A DNA stretch of 8,017 bases from an uncultured Actinomycetes bacterium (GTDB lineage Bacteria > Actinomycetota > Actinomycetes > Mycobacteriales > Nakamurellaceae), in NCBI GenBank assembly GCA_937926105.1, contig CALANS010000060.1, positions 1 to 8,017 of the forward strand. Reading direction: 5' to 3'. Below are positions 1 to 5,818 of this stretch, piece by piece. The position numbers and the translations under genes are program-made. Each line of letters begins with the position of its first letter. Position 1 is the stretch's first letter. The notes under the pieces were generated by a model. It ran no database searches, was not told the DNA's origin, and saw only the letters and a list, made by a program, of their open reading frames with translations.

Positions 1-106
1 CGACTTCCCCGTGGAGCGCATGATGCGCGACGCGAAGATCACCCAGATCTACGAAGGCACCAACCAGGTGCAGCGACTCGTGATGGCTCGCGCGCTGCTG
101 CGCTGA
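1..106 (+). CDS. Acyl-CoA dehydrogenase, C-terminal end (partial)
   Basis: This is the 3' end of a gene that enters from the left edge; the reading frame begins at base 2 and stops with TGA at 104-106. The 34 visible residues contain [19 protein letters not shown], the highly conserved C-terminal segment of acyl-CoA dehydrogenases. In that family the Tyr-Glu-Gly-Thr-Asn part lies near the flavin and the active site, and the enzyme introduces a trans-2,3 double bond into an acyl-CoA using FAD. Substrate chain length cannot be read from this fragment. The gene converges on the - strand operon with only 30 bp between stop codons, and it is probably unrelated to that operon. The family assignment is firm; the subfamily is unknown. 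Confidence 0.93.
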   Translation, partial: DFPVERMMRDAKITQIYEGTNQVQRLVMARALLR

Positions 107-136
107 GCCCGCCTGCGGACGCCGCCGCCCTCCGGG

Positions 137-934
137 TCAGCTGTTCGTGGTCTCGAGCACCATGGACACGAGCAGCCGCTGCGCTGCGTCGGCGATTCGG
201 GGCTCGACTCCGAGATCCCTCAACTGCTGCGCGGCCGCGGCCATCTCGTCCGACCTGCGGCGCGCGTGCTGATGAGTGCCATCGACGAGGCGATCGATGG
301 TGTTGGAATCGAATGCCGCCAGCTCTGCCGAGATGTTCTCACGCAGCCACTGGTCGCAACCTGCTGCCCGGCCGCCGGCCAGCGCCTCGACGACTGCCGC
401 GGCAAGCCCCTTGTAGAAGACGCTTCGCAGCAGCTTGCGCGAGCTCGCCGCTCCGACCGGACCATCGAGCACGGTCACCCGCGCGCCCAGGGCATTCATC
501 GCCGTGGCGAATTTCGGCGCCGCGTCGCCGGACGCCACCATCGGTACCCGCAGACCTTTGCCGGGGACCGGTGCCATGATCGCCACGTCCACCACCGGGT
601 TGGCCGGCGCTGCGGCTGCCAGCGACACCTTCAATGACGGAGCAGCCGCGTTGAGATCGACCCAGATCGTGCCGGACGGCAGGCGGGAGAGCGAGTTGCC
701 GAGCGCGGTCGCCGCGTCGTGGGCACTGTTCAGGCTCAGCACGATGTCGGCATCGCGCACCGCATCGGCTTCGGTGGCCCGCGGATGGGCGGCAGCCGGA
801 ACGACGACCCGCGGGTCGTACGCCCGGACATCGGCGCCGGCCGCCAGTAGATCCGAGCCGATCGCGCTGCCCGCCTCGCCCCACCCCAGCACCGCGATCC
901 GGGGCGATACGGTCCAGTCGGAGGAAGACGTCAT
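137..934 (-). CDS. NAD(P)-dependent dehydrogenase, 6-phosphogluconate dehydrogenase-like with DUF1932 C-terminal domain
   Basis: The protein has 265 residues. The N-terminal half is a Rossmann fold of the beta-hydroxyacid dehydrogenase type: beta strand IAVLG, then the glycine motif G17-W-G19-E-A-G22, then Asp40 (YDPR) at the end of the second strand, which favours NAD over NADP. Residues from about 165 match the DUF1932 C-terminal helical domain (SRKLLRSVFYKG), with Lys167 at the expected place of the family's catalytic lysine. The reaction would be oxidation or reduction of a small hydroxy or oxo acid, but the substrate is not known for this subfamily. The start codon ATG (934-932) overlaps the stop of the upstream aldolase gene as ATGA. 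There is no good Shine-Dalgarno sequence of its own, so translation is probably coupled. It is the last gene of the - strand operon. Fold and cofactor class are well supported; the substrate is inferred only from its neighbours. Confidence 0.88.
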   Translation of the reverse strand: MTSSSDWTVSPRIAVLGWGEAGSAIGSDLLAAGADVRAYDPRVVVPAAAHPRATEADAVRDADIVLSLNSAHDAATALGNSLSRLPSGTIWVDLNAAAPSLKVSLAAAAPANPVVDVAIMAPVPGKGLRVPMVASGDAAPKFATAMNALGARVTVLDGPVGAASSRKLLRSVFYKGLAAAVVEALAGGRAAGCDQWLRENISAELAAFDSNTIDRLVDGTHQHARRRSDEMAAAAQQLRDLGVEPRIADAAQRLLVSMVLETTNS

Positions 935-1632
935 CGCTGCGCGGCCCAGTCTTCATATTTCAGGTATTCCACGCCCAAGGCGGGGAGGCGGTCCCTGATG
1001 CCGTATCGGTCGAGCCCCAATTCCCCGGACTGGAACGCGCGCCGCGACGCGTCCTCCTTCTCGACCCGGGCCTGCGAGCCCCGGATCGCCTGTTCGACAT
1101 CCGCGCGAGGCACGCGCAGGACGCCGTCGTCGTCGGCGACGATCACATCGCCCGGATCGATGAGTTGATTGCCCACGACGATCGGGACGTTGATCGCACC
1201 CGCCGTCGCCTTCACCGTGCCCTGAGCCGATACAGCCGCCGACCATGCGGGGAACTCCATCCGGCGCAGGTCCGCTGTGTCTCGGACTCCGCAGTTCAGC
1301 ACCACGCCGCGTACGCCGCGGTGACGCAAGGCCGTGGCGAAGAGTTCACCGAAGAGGCCGTCGGTGCTGCGCGAGTTCGTCGTGACGACAAGGACGTCGC
1401 CCTCGCGGCATTGCTCGACGGCTACATGGATCATCAGGTTGTCGCCGGGCCAGCAGACGACCGTGACGGCGGTGCCGCCGACCTTCGCCCCCGGCCAGAC
1501 CGGACGGATCGCCGGATCGAGCAGCCCGACCCGGCCCATCGCCTCATGGACCGTGGCGACCCCGAAATCGCCCAGCCGCGCGGCGTCGCCGACGTCGGCG
1601 CGCGGTGGATCCGTCACCACGATGGACCTCAT
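931..1632 (-). CDS. RraA-family aldolase, probable 4-carboxy-4-hydroxy-2-oxoadipate (CHA/HMG) aldolase
   Basis: The protein has 233 residues, counted from the ATG at 1632-1630. An in-frame extension to 1863 exists, but this ATG has AAGGAG five bases upstream (1638-1643) and overlaps the upstream stop as ATGA. The family core is plain: PGDN (62-65), the EGDVLVV strand (77-83), and GVVLNCGVRD ending in Arg117-Asp118. Glu96, then 20 residues, then Arg-Asp fits the acidic-x20-R-D motif described for divalent-metal-dependent HMG/CHA aldolases of this fold. Those enzymes cleave CHA to pyruvate and oxaloacetate and may also decarboxylate oxaloacetate. The gene lies directly downstream of a GalB-type hydratase whose product would be CHA, which strengthens the assignment. 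Other RraA-fold proteins only inhibit RNase E, and the name MenG is a historical misassignment. The family is certain; the exact substrate is inferred from motif and context. Confidence 0.88.
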   Translation of the reverse strand: MRSIVVTDPPRADVGDAARLGDFGVATVHEAMGRVGLLDPAIRPVWPGAKVGGTAVTVVCWPGDNLMIHVAVEQCREGDVLVVTTNSRSTDGLFGELFATALRHRGVRGVVLNCGVRDTADLRRMEFPAWSAAVSAQGTVKATAGAINVPIVVGNQLIDPGDVIVADDDGVLRVPRADVEQAIRGSQARVEKEDASRRAFQSGELGLDRYGIRDRLPALGVEYLKYEDWAAQR

Positions 1633-2357
1633 GCGAGCTCCTTCGTGACCTGCGGATACACCCGCATGTACGCCTCGCCCATCGTGTGCGCCTCGAGGCC
1701 GAGGTTCGGCCCCGCGTTGCGTTTGAGCTGCACTCCGCGCCTGGTCGCGAGATCGGTGTAGTAATCCCACAGGTGTTGTTGCGCGACGAGCGACTCCATC
1801 GCCTTGCGCTTCGTGTCGAATACCTCCGTGATGTCCAGCAGCACCTCGGGTTTGAAATCGCACATCTCCGGCTGATGGGGCTCGAACATGAACACGGGCG
1901 GCGCTCCCAAGGGTTCGCCGGGCGCCTGGTATCCCACGGCTTGCGCGAGCACCCGGGCCTGCAACGCCATGCGTGCCGCGGCTGGGTGGTCACCGTTGTA
2001 GGGATCTGTCAGCGTGTGCGTCAGCACGACCGTGGGCACGACCTCCCGGAAGAGACGTACGAGACCGTCGATCACCTCGGGCGATTCCAATAACGGGTAG
2101 TCGCCCGCATCGAAGAACCGCACGTCCGCACCCAGGATCGATGCGGCCTGTTCTGCCTCGTCACGGCGGATCGCCTTGATCTCGTCCAACGACTTGCCGT
2201 CGCGCCAGGCCCGGGCCGACTCGCCTCGTTCGCCGTACGTCAGGCAAGCGATCGTCGACTTCTGGCCGCGGGCCGCGGCAAGAGCCAACGCGCCCCCGGC
2301 ACGCCATACGAAATCGCCGGCGTGCGCGCTCACCACCAAGAGGGAATCCGTGCTCAC
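1629..2357 (-). CDS. galB: PIG-L-fold hydratase, GalB-type 4-oxalomesaconate hydratase
   Basis: The protein has 242 residues and the LmbE/PIG-L fold. The usual deacetylase motif AHPDDE is replaced by AHAGDF (His12, Asp15), followed by VWRAGGAL. This variant, with YGERGESA (41-48), DPYNGDHP (118-125, with His124 as likely metal ligand), GAPPVFMFEPHQPE (151-164) and QHLWDYYT near residue 200, closely resembles the GalB 4-oxalomesaconate hydratase of Pseudomonas putida as I remember it. That enzyme adds water to 4-oxalomesaconate to give 4-carboxy-4-hydroxy-2-oxoadipate in gallate and protocatechuate meta-cleavage. Translation starts at GTG (2357-2355), with AAGGA six bases upstream and 15 bp after the regulator's stop. 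An overlapping out-of-frame ATG runs straight into TGA, so GTG is the usable start. Its stop overlaps the aldolase start. The function is well supported by motif and by the neighbouring aldolase, but it is a homology call, not proof. Confidence 0.85.
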   Translation of the reverse strand: MSTDSLLVVSAHAGDFVWRAGGALALAAARGQKSTIACLTYGERGESARAWRDGKSLDEIKAIRRDEAEQAASILGADVRFFDAGDYPLLESPEVIDGLVRLFREVVPTVVLTHTLTDPYNGDHPAAARMALQARVLAQAVGYQAPGEPLGAPPVFMFEPHQPEMCDFKPEVLLDITEVFDTKRKAMESLVAQQHLWDYYTDLATRRGVQLKRNAGPNLGLEAHTMGEAYMRVYPQVTKELA

Positions 2358-2372
2358 ATCAGTTCCTTTCCA

Positions 2373-3047
2373 TCACGCACTGTGCACTCGCCCCAGATCG
2401 GGGTCGGATTCGTCGGCCAGGATCGTGGCCACCCGTTGCAGGTGGTCACGCATCATGTCCTCGGCATCCTTGGGTCGGTGGGCCCGAATCGAGTCGACCA
2501 CGCTCGAAAGCTCGGCCAGCGACTGTTCCGGACGGCCGGGCCGCAGCGAGAGACGGAACTGCTGCCGAACGAGTTGCGCCTGCAGCCGCTCGACGAGCTC
2601 GATGGCGTTCGGGTGGCGGGCGACGGAGTGGATGAGGTCGTACAGCCCGCTGATCCGCGTGGAGTAGACCACCAGGTCGCCGGCCTTCAGACTCTCCTTC
2701 ATCAGGCTCACATGCGCGCGCAGGCGGTCCACGTCGTCGTCGTCCGCGCGCTCGGCCGCCTTGCGGGCGAGCAGCCCCTCCACGACGGCCCGGCACTCGG
2801 TGATCTCGACGGCGTCGGACACCGTCAGTTGGCGGACCCGTGCCCCCCGATTCTTCACGCGCTCGACCAGACCTTCGCCGACGAGTGTGTCGATGGCCTG
2901 CCGCAGGCTGCTGCGGGTGACGTCGTATTCCGCCGCCAGTTCCTCCTCGATCAGGCGCTGCCCGGGTACCACGTCGCCGCGGGATATGGCCGAACGGAGC
3001 GTTGATTCGGCCCAACGACGAGCCTCTGCGCCAGTTCGGACGGCCAT
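2373..3047 (-). CDS. GntR-family transcriptional regulator, FadR/FCD subfamily (degenerate metal site)
   Basis: The protein has 224 residues. A winged helix-turn-helix covers about 12-75 (LIEEELAAEYDVTRSSLRQAIDTL, then the wing NRGARV), and a helical FCD ligand-binding domain covers about 78-210. It is paralogous to the divergent regulator at 3320-4018: the two align without gaps from residue ~122 to ~207 and share GRPxxSLAE. At the positions that normally hold the FCD metal ligands this protein has Ile132, Tyr136, Leu180 and His202, so three of four are lost. It may therefore bind effector without metal, or not respond to one. The ATG (3047-3045) has a perfect AGGAGG seven bases upstream (3055-3060). 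It is the first gene of the - strand operon, so it probably controls its own expression and that of the hydratase, aldolase and dehydrogenase genes. Confidence 0.92.
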   Translation of the reverse strand: MAVRTGAEARRWAESTLRSAISRGDVVPGQRLIEEELAAEYDVTRSSLRQAIDTLVGEGLVERVKNRGARVRQLTVSDAVEITECRAVVEGLLARKAAERADDDDVDRLRAHVSLMKESLKAGDLVVYSTRISGLYDLIHSVARHPNAIELVERLQAQLVRQQFRLSLRPGRPEQSLAELSSVVDSIRAHRPKDAEDMMRDHLQRVATILADESDPDLGRVHSA

Positions 3048-3073
3048 GTCGAATCCTCCTCCGTACGGTCAGG

Positions 3074-3103
3074 AGCCTAGTTGATCGTTGACGATATTGT
3101 CAA
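3074..3103 (-). promoter_or_regulatory. Predicted promoter of the - strand operon
   Basis: Read on the - strand, TTGACA (3103-3098) is followed after 18 bp by TAGGCT (3079-3074), a good sigma-70-like promoter of the kind used for actinobacterial housekeeping transcription. Transcription would start near 3067, which leaves a short leader carrying the AGGAGG of the regulator gene. The -35 box lies inside the dyad at 3087-3106, so a protein bound there would block RNA polymerase. This is a consensus match only. Confidence 0.6.
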
Positions 3104-3106
3104 CAA
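3087..3106 (-). promoter_or_regulatory. Operator-like dyad upstream of the - strand GntR gene
   Basis: GTTGAC (3087-3092) and GTCAAC (3099-3104) form an inverted repeat with a 6-bp spacer; the whole 18-bp dyad has one mismatched pair. Read on the - strand the element is TTGTTGACAATATCGTCAAC. Its first twelve bases match the element at 3254-3273 in 11 of 12 positions. Size and symmetry suit a dimeric FadR-type GntR regulator, and the dyad covers the -35 box of the promoter. The site is clearly visible; which of the two regulators binds it is unknown. Confidence 0.65.
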
Positions 3107-3152
3107 ATGCTGAGCGCCCGGCGTGTCGCCTGTTCGTCCGGAAGATACCCCG

Positions 3153-3208
3153 CTGCGGCGCGTGTCCCGACTGCGGCGCGAGCGGATTTTCGACCCGACC
3201 CGCCGCAG
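3153..3208. repeat. Short GC-rich direct repeat plus inverted copy in the divergent control region
   Basis: CTGCGGCGCG occurs at 3153-3162 and again at 3171-3180, separated by 8 bp. The reverse complement of its first eight bases, CGCCGCAG, lies at 3201-3208. The repeats have an 18-bp period and sit midway between the two operator-like elements. They could be another protein-binding site or form a hairpin in DNA or RNA. They could also be chance in GC-rich sequence. Confidence 0.35.
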
Positions 3209-3213
3209 AGCCA

Positions 3214-3242
3214 TTGACTGACGACAAAAGTGCGAGTAATAG
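3214..3242 (+). promoter_or_regulatory. Possible promoter of the + strand operon
   Basis: TTGACT (3214-3219) is followed after 17 bp by TAATAG (3237-3242). The -35 box is good and the -10 box weak. Transcription would start around 3249, just before the operator-like element at 3254, so a bound repressor would obstruct initiation or early elongation. No better candidate was found between here and the start codon at 3320. Confidence 0.35.
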
Positions 3243-3253
3243 TGATGACCATC

Positions 3254-3273
3254 TTGTTAACAATAGTGTTGTC
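3254..3273 (+). promoter_or_regulatory. Operator-like element upstream of the + strand GntR gene
   Basis: TTGTTAACAA (3254-3263) is a perfect 10-bp palindrome with the TTGT-N2-ACAA form common for FadR-type GntR regulators. The longer element TTGTTAACAATAGTGTTGTC shares TTGTTRACAATA with the element at 3106-3087. The two face opposite ways, each pointing at its own gene: its first base is 66 bp upstream of this start codon, against 59 bp for the other. This AT-rich patch stands out from the GC-rich surroundings. The binding protein is inferred, not shown. Confidence 0.65.
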
Positions 3274-3319
3274 AGGGTCGCGACCTGTGCGGACGGCGGC
3301 CTGAAGGGAGGGTGCCGAG

Positions 3320-4018
3320 ATGTCGGAGCGCGCGTCGGCACGAGTACCCACCGAGGTGGCGTACGAACGGCTGCGCGCCCAGATCGTCACAGGCCGCCTG
3401 ACCGCCAATCAGCGACTGGTGGAGGCCGACCTGGTGGCGGAACTGGGGGTGAGCAGGGCGACGATCCGGTCCGTGCTCGCCCGCCTCGAGTACGAGGGTC
3501 TCACGGTCCGGGAGTACAACCACGGTGCCCGCGTCCGGATGGTGTCCGCCGACGAGGCGGTGGAAATACTGCAAGTGCGCAGTGCTCTGGAGGGCCTCGG
3601 TGCGCGGCTCGCGGCCGTCCATGCCGACGACGAGGACATCGCCAAGCTTCGCGCCATCCGGGTGGGGATGCTCCAGCGGATCGAGGAAGGGGACCTCCTC
3701 GGCTACTCCGACCAGAACTCGCGGCTGCACAAACTCGTCATCGTCACGTCCCGGCACACCGTGATTCGACGCCTCATCGACGGACTTAATGCTCAGATGG
3801 TGCGGTTCCAGTACCGCACCATCCTCGTGCCCGGACGCCCCCAGGAGTCGCTTGCGGAGCACACCGGCGTCATCGAGGCCATTGCCGCCCACGACGCTGA
3901 TGCGGCTGAAGCGGCCATGCGCCATCACCTTTCGCAGGTCACCTGCACGCTGCGAACCATCACCAACGATCCACAACAACAAGCCAGCGTCATGCAAATG
4001 ACGCGACGAGGAGGCTGA
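3320..4018 (+). CDS. GntR-family transcriptional regulator, FadR/FCD subfamily (intact metal site)
   Basis: The protein has 232 residues. A winged helix-turn-helix covers about 14-75 (LVEADLVAELGVSRATIRSVLARLEYEGL, wing NHGARV), followed by an FCD domain. The FCD metal-site positions are Asn133, His137, His181 (SLAEH) and His203, as in metal-binding FCD regulators that sense carboxylic acids. It is a paralogue of the divergent regulator at 2373-3047. The ATG at 3320 follows GGAGG (3307-3311) at suitable spacing. The last codons carry the AGGAGG that serves the next gene, whose ATG lies 2 bp after this stop, so the two are co-transcribed and probably translationally coupled. Likely role: effector-responsive control of the hydrolase and importer operon, perhaps of both operons. 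The effector may be the imported acid or a pathway intermediate. Confidence 0.93.
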   Translation: MSERASARVPTEVAYERLRAQIVTGRLTANQRLVEADLVAELGVSRATIRSVLARLEYEGLTVREYNHGARVRMVSADEAVEILQVRSALEGLGARLAAVHADDEDIAKLRAIRVGMLQRIEEGDLLGYSDQNSRLHKLVIVTSRHTVIRRLIDGLNAQMVRFQYRTILVPGRPQESLAEHTGVIEAIAAHDADAAEAAMRHHLSQVTCTLRTITNDPQQQASVMQMTRRGG

Positions 4019-4020
4019 CC

Positions 4021-4950
4021 ATGGCTGACGAACACCCTCAGCCCTCTGCGAACGGACGCGCCATCGTGGCGTCGTCATTCGATCTGCACGTCCATGTCGC
4101 ACCCGACGTCATGCGGCGCCTGATCACCGACACGGAACTTGCCGCGCGATACGGCGACCGGGGCCTGGGCGGGTTCGTGCTCAAGTCGCATTACGCCTCG
4201 ACCGCCGAGCGGGCCGAAGTGGTGCGCGCCGCGGTCCCGGGTGTCAAGGTCCTCGGCGCGATCACCCTCAACGGATCTGTCGGCGGCATGAACGCCTCCG
4301 CCGTCGAGATCGCGGCTCGCGGCGGCGCCAAGCTGGTGTGGATGCCGACCGTGGACAGCCTCAACCAGCGTCGCTCGCTCGCGAAGGACCCCGTCGGCGC
4401 CAAACCTCCCATGTGGAAGATGCTCCAGGAGGAGCTGACGGAGCAGGGCATTGCGTCGCCGCCGGTCCTGGTATTGGACGATGACGGGAATGTGCTCCCG
4501 GAGGTGCACAGCGTGCTGCGGACGATCGCACGTCACGACATCGCTCTGGCGACCGGGCACCTCAGCCGCGACGAGATCATGGTCCTCGTCGATGCGGCCG
4601 TCGCGGACGGGGTCAAGAAGATCATCGTGACCCACCCCGAGTTCACGTCACAACGCCTCAACGCAGCCGATCAGCGAATTCTTGCCGATCGCGGCGCGCT
4701 GCTGGAACGCTGCTTCACCACTCCGTACACCGGCAAGGTGCAGTGGGCCGAGATGTTGGACAACATTCGGGCGGCCGGTCCGGAGAACTCCTTCCTGTCC
4801 AGCGATCTGGGACAGCCGTTCAACCCGCCGGTGGAAGACGGCCTCGCCCTGATGACGGATCACCTGGTGGAGGCCGGGTTCACCGGGGACGAGATCCGGC
4901 AGATGGCGGTCATCAATCCTGCCCGCCTGGTCGGCGAGGAGTCCTGGTGA
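4021..4950 (+). CDS. DUF6282-type protein, amidohydrolase-like metal-dependent hydrolase
   Basis: The protein has 309 residues. The sequence has the landmarks of a metal-dependent TIM-barrel hydrolase: DLHVHVAPD near the start (His23 and His25, the HxH of strand 1), FVLKSHY (Lys55, His57), ATGHLS (His180), VTHPEF (His205) and SSDLGQ (Asp262, the usual end-of-barrel aspartate). I recognise this architecture as the DUF6282 family, for which I know no established substrate. It is distinct from the LigI-type 2-pyrone-4,6-dicarboxylate lactonases, although a lactone or amide of a polycarboxylic acid would fit the context. AGGAGG (4009-4014) lies six bases before the ATG, inside the end of the regulator gene. 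The protein has no signal peptide and should be cytoplasmic, acting on imported substrate. Superfamily is fairly secure; the reaction is unknown. Confidence 0.85.
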   Translation: MADEHPQPSANGRAIVASSFDLHVHVAPDVMRRLITDTELAARYGDRGLGGFVLKSHYASTAERAEVVRAAVPGVKVLGAITLNGSVGGMNASAVEIAARGGAKLVWMPTVDSLNQRRSLAKDPVGAKPPMWKMLQEELTEQGIASPPVLVLDDDGNVLPEVHSVLRTIARHDIALATGHLSRDEIMVLVDAAVADGVKKIIVTHPEFTSQRLNAADQRILADRGALLERCFTTPYTGKVQWAEMLDNIRAAGPENSFLSSDLGQPFNPPVEDGLALMTDHLVEAGFTGDEIRQMAVINPARLVGEESW

Positions 4951-5044
4951 CCTCGGCCCACGAAGCGGGACGGCGATGAGCCCGCTGCACGCCGCGACGC
5001 TGGCAAGGCCTCGACCGGACGACACAGACCATAGGAGGTTGACC

Positions 5045-5818
5045 ATGGCCCCAGTTCTGGAAATCAACGGGCTCGCGAAGCACTTCCGCAAGAAGGATGT
5101 CGAGATCGTCGCCCTACGCGATTTCGACCTCACCGTCCAAGCCGGAACGTTCGTCACCATCCTCGGGCGATCCGGCTGCGGGAAGTCGACGCTGCTCAAC
5201 CTGGTTGCGGGGCTGACCACGCCGAGCGCGGGCGAGATCGTCTATCGCGGCACGAAGCTCGCCGGACCGCGCAAGGATCTCGGTTACCTCACGCAGTCCG
5301 ACACCTTGATGCCGTGGCGCGACATCCTGCGCAATGTGGAAATGCCGCTGGAGCTGGCGGGCATGTCGCGACAGGAACGGAGGCCGCGCGCCCTGCAGCA
5401 GATCGACGCGGTCGGCCTGTCGGGGTTCGAGCATCACTATCCGCGCGAACTGTCCGGTGGCATGCGGCGACGGGCGAGCCTGGCGCGGATGCTGTGCGCA
5501 GGACCCGACACGCTGCTACTGGATGAGCCCTTCGGAGCCCTGGACGCCCAACTCCGTTCGGAGATGCAGCGCGAGCTTCTCCGGCTGTGGACGGGAACCG
5601 ATCGCACCGTCCTGTTCGTGACGCACGACATCCAGGAAGCCGCTCTGCTGGGCGACCGCGTCATCGTGCTCGGACAGCTGGGGCGCGTCATTCTCGACAA
5701 GAAAATCGATCTGCCGCGGCCGCGGGATCTCGAGTCCCTTCGAATGGCCCCTGAATTCATGGAACTGTTCCACGAATTGTCCGATGCGTTGAAGACCGGA
5801 AGCGAGGCGGACCAATGA
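5045..5818 (+). CDS. ABC transporter ATP-binding protein, NitT/TauT (SsuB/TauB-like) type
   Basis: The protein has 257 residues. All nucleotide-binding motifs are present: Walker A GRSGCGKST (41-49), Q-loop Gln84 (YLTQSD, followed by LMPW), signature LSGGM (136-140), Walker B LLLDEP (157-162), D-loop GALD (164-167) and the switch His194 (FVTHD). The LSGGMRxR form and the LMPW after the Q-loop are typical of the nitrate/sulfonate/taurine importer family. An in-frame ATG at 4976 was not used, because ATG 5045 has AGGAGG six bases upstream (5033-5038) and starts at the normal point for the family. The 94 bp after the hydrolase gene show no terminator or clear promoter, so it is probably the same operon. 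Its stop overlaps the permease start as ATGA. It energises import at the cytoplasmic face. Confidence 0.95.
   Translation: MAPVLEINGLAKHFRKKDVEIVALRDFDLTVQAGTFVTILGRSGCGKSTLLNLVAGLTTPSAGEIVYRGTKLAGPRKDLGYLTQSDTLMPWRDILRNVEMPLELAGMSRQERRPRALQQIDAVGLSGFEHHYPRELSGGMRRRASLARMLCAGPDTLLLDEPFGALDAQLRSEMQRELLRLWTGTDRTVLFVTHDIQEAALLGDRVIVLGQLGRVILDKKIDLPRPRDLESLRMAPEFMELFHELSDALKTGSEADQ

Noticed and set aside
103..140. Bidirectional terminator between the acyl-CoA dehydrogenase and the dehydrogenase gene
   Set aside because: Only a short interrupted pairing (CTGAGCCCG with CGGGTCAG) with a loop of about 20 bases and no T-run on either side could be drawn, which is too weak to call.
931..1632. RNase E inhibitor RraA or menaquinone methyltransferase (MenG) for the aldolase gene
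   Set aside because: The acidic-x20-R-D catalytic motif is present and the gene is coupled to a catabolic hydratase. The methyltransferase name is a known misannotation of the fold.
1633..1863. N-terminal extension of the RraA-family gene up to 1863
   Set aside because: The extension lies entirely inside the hydratase gene in another frame, is rich in Arg and Ala without family similarity, and the ATG at 1632 has a good Shine-Dalgarno.
1629..2357. GlcNAc-type deacetylase (MshB/Mca, mycothiol metabolism) for the PIG-L-fold protein
   Set aside because: The deacetylase motif AHPDDE is replaced by AHAGDF, and the FEPHQPE and GERGESA segments match the GalB hydratase type. The neighbouring aldolase also fits the hydratase role.
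3272..4102. Long open frame on the - strand opposite the + strand GntR gene, and other long antisense frames across the window
   Set aside because: They are opposite genes with clear family motifs, have Arg/His/Asp-rich composition typical of shadow frames in high-GC DNA, and show no domains.
4976..5044. N-terminal extension of the ABC ATPase gene to the ATG at 4976
   Set aside because: It would add 23 residues unlike the family, while ATG 5045 has a perfect AGGAGG at six bases.
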